Shown piece after piece: positions 25,652-32,950 of a stretch of 38,117 nt of DNA; the stretch's first letter is position 1, and every line of letters starts with the position of its first letter. The DNA lies in assembly GCA_900770225.1 (NCBI GenBank), contig CAAGJU010000382.1:1-38117 (forward strand). The letters are read 5' to 3'. Origin of the DNA: Lachnospiraceae bacterium (GTDB taxonomy: Bacteria; Bacillota; Clostridia; Lachnospirales; Lachnospiraceae). The notes beneath the pieces were generated by a model. That model made no database searches and had not been told where the DNA came from. It was given only the letters and a program-made list of their open reading frames with translations. The translations under genes were made by a program, and so were the position numbers.

Positions 25652-27406
25652 ATGAAATTTGATCTTACGACTGTTGTTTGGGTTCTGCTCTGCGCGGCAC
25701 TGGTATACTTCATGCAGGCCGGCTTTGCGCTCTGCGAATCCGGACTGACAAGAGCAAAAAATACCGGCAACATCCTCATGAAAAACATGATGGATTTCTG
25801 CATCGGTACGCCCTGCTTCTGGCTGATCGGCTTCAGCCTGATGTTTAACGGCGGACTCGGCGGCGTCATCGGTACACCGGATCTGCTGATCCGCGGAAGC
25901 TATACGGCTTCCAACAGCGTGGTTCCGCAGAACATGCCGCTGTGGTGCTTCGTTATTTTTGAAACGGTGTTCTGTGCGACGGCAGCCACGATCGTTTCCG
26001 GATCCATGGCTGAGCGCACAAACTTCAAGGCGTACTGCGTATATTCAGCTGTTATTTCCCTCTTCGTGTATCCGGTATCCGGACACTGGGCATGGGGCGG
26101 CGGCTGGCTCTCAACACTCGGCTTCCATGATTTTGCGGGAAGCGCGCTCGTACATAATGTCGGCGGCGTGATCGCCTGCCTCGGCGCTGCGATGCTCGGA
26201 CCGCGTATCGGCAAGTACGGCAAGGACGGAAAGGCCAGAGCTATCCCGGGACATAACCTGACAGCCTGCGCGCTCGGCGTATTCATCCTCTGGTTCTGCT
26301 GGTTCGGATTCAACGGCGGTTCTACGATTGCCATGGACAGCGACGCGGCAGCCTATGAGGCATCCCTCGCTTTCATGAATACCAACCTGGCGGCAGCGGT
26401 TGCCACGGTGGTAGCGATGATCTTCACATGGATCCGCTACGGCAAACCGGATGTATCGATGACCCTCAATGCGGCACTTGCCGGACTGGTAGCCATTACC
26501 GCAAGCTGCGACTGTGTATCGCCGGTCGGTGCATTTTTCATCGGACTCGTTGCAGGTTTCCTGGTTGTTCTATCCGTTGAATTCTTCGATAACGTGGCAA
26601 AAATAGATGACCCCGTCGGTGCGATTTCCGTCCACATGGTGAACGGCATCTGGGGCGCTCTGGCCGTCGGCCTCTTCAGCACAGGTGAAGACGGCGTCGG
26701 CGTAGGCCTTTTCTATGGCGGTGGCGGACATCAGTTCCTGATCCAGCTGCTCGGCGTGGCTGCCATCGATGCCTATGTACTGGTGATCATGTTTATCGCG
26801 TTCAAGATCATTGACAAGACGATTGGCCTCCGCGTACCGGCACAGGTTGAGATCGACGGTCTCGATATCCATGAGCACGGTCTTGCATCCGCATATTCAG
26901 GATTTGCCATCACGGATGTAACGGATATGGGTGTGGATGTCAATGAAAACACGGATCTCGGTGAGGACAAGTACGTGAACGCCTCCGAGGCGCAGATCAA
27001 CGCGGCTGTCAGGGTATCGCAGGAGCCGCCGCTGGCACCGGATCTGGATACGGGCATTCACAAGGTATCCATTATCTGCCGGCTGTCGAGCTTTGATGCT
27101 CTGAAGAAGGCACTGAACCAGCTCGGTGTTACCGGTATGACGATGACCCAGGTCATGGGCTCCGGTATTCAGAGAGGTTCCACGCAGAAGTACCGTGGCG
27201 CAACGGTCGATTCCACGCTGCTGCCGAAGGTGAAGGTTGAAGTTATCGTTTCCTCCATCCCTGTGGAGAAAGTTATTGAGACTGCGAAGGAGACGCTTTA
27301 TACCGGCCACATCGGAGACGGCAAGATCTTCGTATACAATGTGGCTAAGGTTGTTAAGATCCGTACCGGTGAAGAGGATGCCAAAGCTCTCGCCGATGTG
27401 GAATAA
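25652..27406 (+). CDS. amt: Ammonium transporter with C-terminal PII domain
   Basis: The 584-residue protein is a complete Amt channel (about 11 membrane helices, residues 1-405, with FGFNGGSTIA and HMVNGIWGALAVG). A linker of ~60 residues leads to a PII domain from about residue 470 (HKVSIICRLSSFDALKKAL). That domain keeps the T-loop framework GSTQKYRGA and LLPKVKVEVIV and the B-loop region TGHIGDGKIFVY. PII proteins sense ATP/ADP and 2-oxoglutarate and block the channel; here the sensor is fused. The Tyr used for uridylylation in enterobacterial GlnB is replaced by TVDS, so uridylylation is unlikely. An AAGGAGAG site precedes the ATG. Confidence 0.95.
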   Translation: MKFDLTTVVWVLLCAALVYFMQAGFALCESGLTRAKNTGNILMKNMMDFCIGTPCFWLIGFSLMFNGGLGGVIGTPDLLIRGSYTASNSVVPQNMPLWCFVIFETVFCATAATIVSGSMAERTNFKAYCVYSAVISLFVYPVSGHWAWGGGWLSTLGFHDFAGSALVHNVGGVIACLGAAMLGPRIGKYGKDGKARAIPGHNLTACALGVFILWFCWFGFNGGSTIAMDSDAAAYEASLAFMNTNLAAAVATVVAMIFTWIRYGKPDVSMTLNAALAGLVAITASCDCVSPVGAFFIGLVAGFLVVLSVEFFDNVAKIDDPVGAISVHMVNGIWGALAVGLFSTGEDGVGVGLFYGGGGHQFLIQLLGVAAIDAYVLVIMFIAFKIIDKTIGLRVPAQVEIDGLDIHEHGLASAYSGFAITDVTDMGVDVNENTDLGEDKYVNASEAQINAAVRVSQEPPLAPDLDTGIHKVSIICRLSSFDALKKALNQLGVTGMTMTQVMGSGIQRGSTQKYRGATVDSTLLPKVKVEVIVSSIPVEKVIETAKETLYTGHIGDGKIFVYNVAKVVKIRTGEEDAKALADVE

Positions 27407-27464
27407 GGACAGTCTTCACTGACCAATCACAATCAGACTTACAGACGTTACTCGTTTTCCTCCT

Positions 27465-27556
27465 TGTGCCGGGAAACCGGCACACATACATCAGATGTAT
27501 ATCCTCCCTGATATACAAGTTTTGCAACCCGGGTCCGGCGTTTGTCGGGCCCGGGT
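27465..27556 (+). terminator. Cluster of three hairpins ending in a terminator-like stem after amt
   Basis: TGTGCCGG-GAAA-CCGGCACA (27465-27484) is a perfect stem with a GAAA tetraloop. ATACATC and GATGTAT (27486-27500), and the overlapping GTATATC and GATATAC (27497-27516), can form alternative hairpins. An 11-bp stem follows, ACCCGGGTCCG (27527-27537) with CGGGCCCGGGT (27546-27556), then ATCTTTCTG. This could be the amt terminator region or a separate structured RNA. Confidence 0.5.
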
Positions 27557-27697
27557 ATCTTTCTGCCTGCTTTTTACAGTTGTGTAAATTGCCGTAAGTG
27601 TCCAGAATACAGATGCCTCTAATTATTGCATGGCTAAGCACGGGGCGTAACTCTTTAGGCAGGTATGTGGCATTTATCAGATATTTGCGGTAAACTA

Positions 27698-27752
27698 CTG
27701 TATAAGTCCGTCGCAAAGCACGAAGTGCGAAGCGGCGCGCAGACTTATACAG
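27698..27752. repeat. Perfect 11-bp inverted repeat enclosing smaller stems
   Basis: CTGTATAAGTC (27698-27708) and GACTTATACAG (27742-27752) form an 11-bp arm. Inside, CGTCGC pairs with GCGGCG (one wobble) and GCAC-GAA-GTGC forms a tip. It lies 65 bases upstream of the AAA+ ATPase start. It could be an operator, a leader hairpin or a mobile palindrome; no second copy is seen in this window. Confidence 0.5.
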
Positions 27753-27816
27753 GACTGTGAGATGTTTCGATTAAAAAATACTGCGGGATACCGCTCCCGC
27801 TGGCAGGAGGCTGCAG

Positions 27817-29364
27817 GTGGAAATTCGCGCGCGTGGCGACATGGTTTTTGATCTGAAGGAAATGCAGAAGCAGAGGGATGCGGGCAGAGAGACGGAGGCC
27901 GTCTGCACCTGGTCAGTGGTGGATCAGGACGCGGAGGAGGCTTCGGCGGAGAGCCCGTTCTTTGTACTGAAGGAACAGGCACCGGCGTTCCCTCATCATG
28001 TGCGGGGAACCTGCATGGACATGAGCCGGCGGACGGCATTCATGCGGAGTGACGGCGATGCGCCTGTGGCGGCTGATATCGTGAAGATTGACCGGCGCTT
28101 CATTCATCTGGTGAAGTGGCTGGGAGAAAATCAGACCAGCATTCTGCTTTCCGGCAGGCATACAGAGGATGGCTATGCGGTGTACCGCATCCGTGCGGTG
28201 AACTATGCAGGGACAGCACCTTCCGGTGCCGATGCTTTTCTGCAGATGACGATCGGGAGACTGCTGCAGTCTTCATCGGATGCGTGGAAGCAGGAGGAAG
28301 CGCAGAATCAGGAAGAGGATGCCGATGAGAGTGCGGCCATTCAGCTGACGGATATCGACAGTATGACGGACTTTCTTGACTGTGCGGGACCGACGCTGCC
28401 GCCGAATGTCCGCCGGTGGGCGAGACGGAACCTCACCCTTGTCCGCTCCGGCGCGATCAGTGCGGATGAGAAGAGGCATGCGCAGAGATCTCTGGCGATG
28501 ATGCTGAATATCTCGTGGAAAAATTCTTATTTTTCTCCGGTGGATCCCGTCAGGGCGAGGGAGATTCTCGATGAAGAGCTGTATGGAATGGAAGAAGTCA
28601 AACAGCGGATCATCGAGACAATCATTCAGATTAACAGGACGCATACACTGCCGGCGTACGGCCTTCTTCTGATCGGACCCGCCGGCGTCGGCAAGTCGCA
28701 GCTGGCGTATGCCGTGGCCAGGATTCTGAAGCTTCCGTGGGCGTCTCTGGATATGAGTGCGATCAACGATCCGGAGGAGCTGACGGGAAGCCCGCGCGTG
28801 TATGCCAATGCCAAGCCGGGTCTTATTATGGAGGCGTTTTCGAGGGCCGGCACGTCGAATGTCGTGTTCATCATCAATGAGCTGGATAAGGCGGATCAGG
28901 GGAGTGGAAACGGCAGCCCTGCGGATGCGCTGCTCACACTGTTCGATAATCTCGGATATACGGACAATTATATCGAGTGTATGATCCCGACCGGCGGTGT
29001 CTATCCGATCGCCACGGCCAATGAGAAGGACCGCATCAGCGCGCCGCTTCTCTCGAGATTTGCTGTCATCGAGATTCCGGATTATACGCCGGAGGAAAAG
29101 AAAGTGATCTTCTCGGAATACGCGATGCCGCGCGTGCTGAAACGCATGGGCATGAAGCCGGAGGAGTGCGTCGTTCCGGCAGATGCCGTGGAAGTCGTTG
29201 TCGACCGGTGCAGCGGCACAACCGGCTGCCGTGATCTCGAGCAGGCGGCGGAGCATCTGGCCGCGCATGCACTGTATCGGATTGAGACAGAAGAAGGCTG
29301 CAGGGACGGTGTGACATTTACGGCTGATGAAGTACGGTCGCTGCTGGGATTCGACGGGGAGTAA
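27817..29364 (+). CDS. Lon-like AAA+ ATPase without protease domain
   Basis: The 515-residue protein has a Lon-type AAA+ module: ILDEELYGMEEVKQRIIE, Walker A GPAGVGKS near residue 286, MSAINDPEELTGSPRVY, and a Walker B region VVFIINELDKAD with Asn in place of the usual Asp before the Glu. No Ser-Lys protease domain follows. The first 200 residues are family-specific; a repeated acidic run (EEAQNQEEDADES) lies near residue 163. The start is GTG at 27817 with AGGAGG six bases upstream. It may remodel proteins or membranes; the target is not evident. Confidence 0.85.
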   Translation: MEIRARGDMVFDLKEMQKQRDAGRETEAVCTWSVVDQDAEEASAESPFFVLKEQAPAFPHHVRGTCMDMSRRTAFMRSDGDAPVAADIVKIDRRFIHLVKWLGENQTSILLSGRHTEDGYAVYRIRAVNYAGTAPSGADAFLQMTIGRLLQSSSDAWKQEEAQNQEEDADESAAIQLTDIDSMTDFLDCAGPTLPPNVRRWARRNLTLVRSGAISADEKRHAQRSLAMMLNISWKNSYFSPVDPVRAREILDEELYGMEEVKQRIIETIIQINRTHTLPAYGLLLIGPAGVGKSQLAYAVARILKLPWASLDMSAINDPEELTGSPRVYANAKPGLIMEAFSRAGTSNVVFIINELDKADQGSGNGSPADALLTLFDNLGYTDNYIECMIPTGGVYPIATANEKDRISAPLLSRFAVIEIPDYTPEEKKVIFSEYAMPRVLKRMGMKPEECVVPADAVEVVVDRCSGTTGCRDLEQAAEHLAAHALYRIETEEGCRDGVTFTADEVRSLLGFDGE

Positions 29365-29372
29365 ATGAATCA

Positions 29373-29398
29373 GCACGGTAAATGGCATTGTTCCGTGC
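29373..29398 (+). terminator. Hairpin after the AAA+ gene
   Basis: GCACGG (29373-29378) pairs with CCGTGC (29393-29398), just after the stop codon, without a T-run. It may stabilise the transcript end. Confidence 0.3.
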
Positions 29399-29476
29399 AT
29401 CGCACGATGGCGGGTGAAACCATTTGTATTCCGGAATACTTAGGCAAGCCAGAACTATGCAGACAGTGACGATAAT

Positions 29477-29505
29477 TTGTTTTGGCAAATGAGCGGATAT
29501 ATGAT
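29477..29505 (+). promoter_or_regulatory. Promoter of the C39-peptidase gene
   Basis: TTGTTT (29477-29482) and TATGAT (29500-29505), 17 bases apart, give a reasonable sigma-A promoter with a very short leader before the ribosome binding site at 29524. Confidence 0.5.
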
Positions 29506-29534
29506 ATGGTGAGCGGAGCAGCAGGAGGAACTGT

Positions 29535-30680
29535 TTGAGGAATACAGAAGACAACAGACACAGCGAAGCCGGAGAACAGCAGAGCAGACGGTTTCATCTG
29601 TTTAACAGGAAAGATGCGTGCGGTGTGCATGTGTCTGACAGCCGGAATAAAAATAACAGAGGATCGGTTTCCATCAGGGGAATCCTGATCTGTATCCTGT
29701 CGGCAGCGATTCTTATCGTGCTATTCATGCCGGATCCATCACCTGTGCAGGAAGCACAGGCGAAAGGGGAATCTGTCATATTATCTGATGCCTTGACGTC
29801 ATCCGTGAGCAGCGAATCCGTGAAGACGGATTCGGCGAATGAGAAGGTGAACGGAAGTTCTGAAATCAGTGCGTCATCGGTCAGTGCAACCCCGGTCAGC
29901 GCATCATCCGCCGGTTCGACAGATGGCGGCGGGACAGAGAATGATGCGGCAGCAGCGTCAACTGACCCGGATAGCGTCAGCGCATCTTCAGCAGAACAGA
30001 TACCCGTGTGGGAGACCTACGATACGGATGCGGAATATGCCTGGATATGTGCCAACCCGTCTCTTTTCCCGGAGGATAAAATTTCGCTTGCCAGTGGCAA
30101 TGCGGATCTCACCCATTTTATGTATCAGTACGGCCACGGCGAGAAACCGGCTGTTCAGGATACAGGACTGACAGAGGAAGAGACGTCCGGCGGTATTCCT
30201 TTTCTGTATCAGTGGGATGAACGCTGGGGATACGAAACCTATGGAAATACTGTGATGGGATACTCCGGGTGCGGACCGACAAGCCTGGCAATGGTGATCG
30301 TCGGACTGACGGGACGGAAGGACGTCACGCCTTATACGGTCGCGCAGTACGCAGATGCTTCGGGATATTACGTAGACGGTGACGGTACGTCCTGGAAGCT
30401 GTTCACGACAGGCTGTGCCAACTGGGGGCTCCGCTCCCATGAAGTGCCGAAGAATGAGGAACAGCTGAAAAGTGCACTTTCGGCAGGACAGCCTGTGATC
30501 ATCAGCGTGAAGAAAGGCATGTTTACCAACGGCGGACATATTATGGTTCTGGCCGGAACCGATGCTTCGGGAAATCTCATCGTACATGATCCGAACAACA
30601 GAGCGTACAGCAGCCGGACTTTTACCTACAGCGAGATCGCGGATCAGATTGCTGCACTGTGGGCTTTTGAAAAAATATGA
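29535..30680 (+). CDS. Membrane-anchored C39-like cysteine peptidase
   Basis: The 381-residue protein has a basic N-terminal tail, one hydrophobic segment (ILICILSAAILIVLFMP, residues ~54-70) without a clear cleavage site, a Ser/Ala-rich linker and a C-terminal C39_2-type domain. The nucleophile Cys246 sits in YSGCGPTSLAM and His335 in NGGHIMVLAG, with HDPNN after it. It should face outside the membrane. The start is TTG at 29535 with GGAGGAA five bases upstream. The substrate is unknown; such domains often cleave bacteriocin-like leaders or act in cell-wall processes. Confidence 0.85.
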   Translation: MRNTEDNRHSEAGEQQSRRFHLFNRKDACGVHVSDSRNKNNRGSVSIRGILICILSAAILIVLFMPDPSPVQEAQAKGESVILSDALTSSVSSESVKTDSANEKVNGSSEISASSVSATPVSASSAGSTDGGGTENDAAAASTDPDSVSASSAEQIPVWETYDTDAEYAWICANPSLFPEDKISLASGNADLTHFMYQYGHGEKPAVQDTGLTEEETSGGIPFLYQWDERWGYETYGNTVMGYSGCGPTSLAMVIVGLTGRKDVTPYTVAQYADASGYYVDGDGTSWKLFTTGCANWGLRSHEVPKNEEQLKSALSAGQPVIISVKKGMFTNGGHIMVLAGTDASGNLIVHDPNNRAYSSRTFTYSEIADQIAALWAFEKI

Positions 30681-30748
30681 TCCGGCGTGTCGTAAAAATC
30701 AGAAGATATGCTGTGTTTACGCAGGACGATGAACAGATATTGGGTTAT

Positions 30749-30923
30749 TGTTCACTATTTGCCAGCCACTGTCACACATGGAGACTTCCAGCCTCGACGC
30801 GCTCTCGCTTGTCCTCGGCGTAGCGGTGGTAAGCTTATCCATCGGCTACGCCTCGGATTCGCTAACCACCGACGCCTGCGGAGGTCTCGGCTTGGGAGTC
30901 TCCATGTGTTCCGTGGCTCTGGC
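30749..30923. repeat. Structured dispersed repeat B, copy 1
   Basis: This intergenic element recurs at 37937-38110. Its ends pair as a long hairpin: GCCAGCCACTG, CACATGGAGACT and CCAGCC on the left with GGCTTGGG, AGTCTCCATGTG and GTGGCTCTGGC on the right. Inside, CCTCGGCG..GGTGGT pairs with ACCACC..GCGGAGG, and the tip has TCC-ATC-GGC-TAC-GCC-TC-GGA. No protein is encoded. It lies after the C39 peptidase and before the glycosyltransferase. Confidence 0.78.
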
Positions 30924-31027
30924 AGTGTCTGAATGGTAACAATATTTAAAAACAGAAAGTATTCTGCATTCATGCAGTATGTAAGAAACAGCAGCCCGTC
31001 GCAGGGTGAATGAAATGAGGAGGAAAA

Positions 31028-31990
31028 ATGGATAAAATTGCGGTAATGATCCCTTGTTACAATGAGTCCAAAACGGTTGAGAAAGTTGTCACGGACTGGA
31101 AAAAGGTGCTTCCGGAAGCGGTCATTTATGTCTATGACAATAATTCCACAGACGGAACGGATGAACTCGCGCGCAGCGCCGGCGCTGTCGTGCGCTATGA
31201 GCATCAGCAGGGCAAGGGCAATGTTGTCCGTCGGATGTTTCAGGAAATCGATGCGCAGTGCTACATTATGGTGGACGGCGATGACACGTATCCTGCGGAT
31301 GCCGGCCCTGCCATGGTAAAGGATGTGCTGGAAAACCAGGCGGATATGGTAGTCGGCGACCGGCTGTCATCAACGTATTTCCAGGAAAACAAACGGCCGT
31401 TCCACAATGCGGGCAACTCTCTTGTGCGGTCGTCCATTAACCATATGTTTGACACGGATGTGCGGGACATCATGACCGGTCTCAGAGCCTTCAGCTTCCG
31501 CTTTGCCAAGACGTATCCGGTGCTGTCGCACGGATTTGAGATCGAGACGGAAATGACGATTCATGCCGTCGATAAAAACATGCACATCACCAATCAGGTC
31601 ATCCAGTACCGCGACAGACCTGACGGAAGTGTATCCAAACTGAACACGTTCAGTGACGGCGCACGCGTAATCGGTACCATTTTCCGGCTTTTCCGGGATT
31701 ACCGGCCGTTTGCCTTCTTCGGCTGGATCGCTCTGATCCTCGCCATTTTGTCCGTTGGTTTCTTCATTCCGGTATTTCATGATTACCTGATCACCGGTAT
31801 GGTTTCCAAATTCCCGACGCTGATCGTCTGCGGTTTCTCGGGGCTGGCTGCGCTGATCTCCCTGTTTACCGGACTTATTCTGCAGACCAACCGCGGCGGA
31901 GATCTGCGTGATTTTGAGTACAAGCTGCAGATGGTGTCCTTTGAGGAAAAAAGACTGCTGGCCGAAGAACAGAAAAAGGCAGAGAGCTGA
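31028..31990 (+). CDS. Family 2 glycosyltransferase (dolichol-phosphate-mannose-synthase-like)
   Basis: The 320-residue protein has a GT2 catalytic domain with MIPCYNESKTVEKVV at the start, YDNNSTDGTDE, and the metal-binding MVDGDDTYPAD near residue 79. Two C-terminal membrane helices (FFGWIALILAILSVGFFIPV and TLIVCGFSGLAALISLFTGL) anchor it, as in polyprenyl-phosphate sugar synthases. It likely moves a nucleotide sugar to undecaprenyl phosphate on the cytoplasmic face. AGGAGG precedes the ATG. The sugar is not known. Confidence 0.88.
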   Translation: MDKIAVMIPCYNESKTVEKVVTDWKKVLPEAVIYVYDNNSTDGTDELARSAGAVVRYEHQQGKGNVVRRMFQEIDAQCYIMVDGDDTYPADAGPAMVKDVLENQADMVVGDRLSSTYFQENKRPFHNAGNSLVRSSINHMFDTDVRDIMTGLRAFSFRFAKTYPVLSHGFEIETEMTIHAVDKNMHITNQVIQYRDRPDGSVSKLNTFSDGARVIGTIFRLFRDYRPFAFFGWIALILAILSVGFFIPVFHDYLITGMVSKFPTLIVCGFSGLAALISLFTGLILQTNRGGDLRDFEYKLQMVSFEEKRLLAEEQKKAES

Positions 31991-32083
31991 CGGAGATTGT
32001 CATAAATTTCCAGACAGCCCAATAAGGCTGAAGGAGATGGCCATAAATTTCCAGACAGCACAGAAAGACTGACGGAGATGGAT
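31985..32083 (+). repeat. 41-bp tandem repeat, about 2.4 units
   Basis: Units start at 31985, 32026 and 32067 with CTGACGGAGAT or CTGAAGGAGAT. The first two share CATAAATTTCCAGACAGC, and the third is partial. The first unit contains the TGA stop of the glycosyltransferase gene. Each has a GGAG motif like a ribosome binding site. Confidence 0.85.
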
Positions 32084-32103
32084 GATGCAGGAGGAGTCGG
32101 CGC

Positions 32104-32622
32104 ATGGAGCATTTCGTCAATGTATACGCTTACACACCTTCCGCCGCGGCGGATGCCTGGCGCGTGTGGTGGCGGACCAGGTTCCGCACCTTCTATATCA
32201 CTGCGGGTATTTTTATCGCGGTGATCATCGCAATCTCATGGATCCTGTGGCAGCCGCTGTATATCATCTATGAAACATTTCCGGTTATCGCGATCATTTT
32301 CATGGAGCGTAACCGCCGGAAGCTCCGCCGGGATGCGGAAGAGGAGTACAACCGTAATTTCAAGGACGAATCGCCGACGATCCGCGTGGAGATCGGCGAG
32401 AATATCTCACTGATCACACCAAAAAATATCGAGCGTATCAGCTTCGGCGATATCGAACACATCGGATCGCGGGATGAAATCATCCTGCTCACGGTGTCGG
32501 GCAGCCGACTGGTCGTTCTGAAGAAGGATGGCTTCCTGGACGGCACGCCGGAGGCATGTATGGCGTACATCCGCCGCCGCAGGAGAGAGGCACGCCGAAA
32601 TAATACACGGAAAAAGCATTGA
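32104..32622 (+). CDS. YcxB-like two-helix membrane protein
   Basis: The 172-residue protein has two hydrophobic segments near residues 30-50 and 53-66 (TAGIFIAVIIAISWILWQPL) and a C-terminal soluble part with EIGENISLITPKNIERISFG and LVVLKKDGFLDG, which match the YcxB-like C-terminal domain. It ends in a very basic tail. AGGAGG lies about nine bases before the ATG. YcxB-type proteins have no settled function. It follows the glycosyltransferase after a tandem repeat, perhaps in the same transcript. Confidence 0.7.
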   Translation: MEHFVNVYAYTPSAAADAWRVWWRTRFRTFYITAGIFIAVIIAISWILWQPLYIIYETFPVIAIIFMERNRRKLRRDAEEEYNRNFKDESPTIRVEIGENISLITPKNIERISFGDIEHIGSRDEIILLTVSGSRLVVLKKDGFLDGTPEACMAYIRRRRREARRNNTRKKH

Positions 32623-32644
32623 AAAAAGTAATGATAAACCCACC

Positions 32645-32680
32645 ACAGGCGCACCGCAGAAATTTCTGCGGCGCGCCTGT
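32645..32680 (+). terminator. Terminator after the YcxB-like gene
   Basis: ACAGGCGC (32645-32652) pairs with GCGCCTGT (32673-32680), and CCGCAG (32654-32659) with CTGCGG (32666-32671), giving a 14-bp stem with an AAATTT loop and TTC after it. It separates the upstream genes from thrS. Confidence 0.7.
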
Positions 32681-32763
32681 TTCAATTCTGCACTGCAGAA
32701 ACCTTATATGGCGGGCGTCAGTCGACTGCACGTATGTAATTTCGTCCTCTGACTGCCACTTTT

Positions 32764-32786
32764 ACCGTTTTCCGTACCGTTTTCCG
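32764..32786 (+). repeat. Direct repeat ACCGTTTTCCG x2
   Basis: Two copies of ACCGTTTTCCG (32764-32774 and 32776-32786) lie upstream of the thrS promoter, at the right distance for a regulator site. Their meaning is unknown. Confidence 0.5.
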
Positions 32787-32820
32787 ATCGTTCTCTGCAT
32801 CATGAACCCGTGCGTGGCCC

Positions 32821-32929
32821 TTGAAAAATATCTCACGTGAAGATACAATGGCATCGAGCCTCGCGCGGAATCCCACTTCCTGCGCCTGTGGCCCGCATTC
32901 TAAATAAAGCAGGACGCTGGTGGCGTCCT
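32821..32929 (+). promoter_or_regulatory. thrS promoter and structured leader
   Basis: TTGAAA (32821-32826) and TACAAT (32844-32849) are 17 bases apart, giving transcription from about 32856 and a ~95-base leader. The leader has two hairpins: GCGCGGAA (32863-32870) with TTCC-T-GCGC (32877-32885), and AGGACGC (32911-32917) with GCGTCCT (32923-32929), the latter just before the ribosome binding site. No T-box sequence (AGGGTGG..ACCGCG) is present and the leader is too short for one. Confidence 0.65.
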
Positions 32930-32950
32930 CAGCAAAGGAGAAGATGCAAC

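Noticed and set aside
27407..27816. tRNA or known small RNA gene
   Set aside because: No cloverleaf or TTCGANTC T-loop was found; only hairpins are seen.
30761..30923. Cobalamin riboswitch, because GCCACTG and GGAGAC occur
   Set aside because: The motifs lie in the two arms of a palindrome, the rest of the B12-box pattern is missing and no cobalamin gene follows.
31985..32083. CRISPR array
   Set aside because: The units are contiguous without spacers and only about 2.4 copies; there are no cas genes.
32821..32950. T-box leader for thrS
   Set aside because: The T-box core sequence is absent and the leader is too short.
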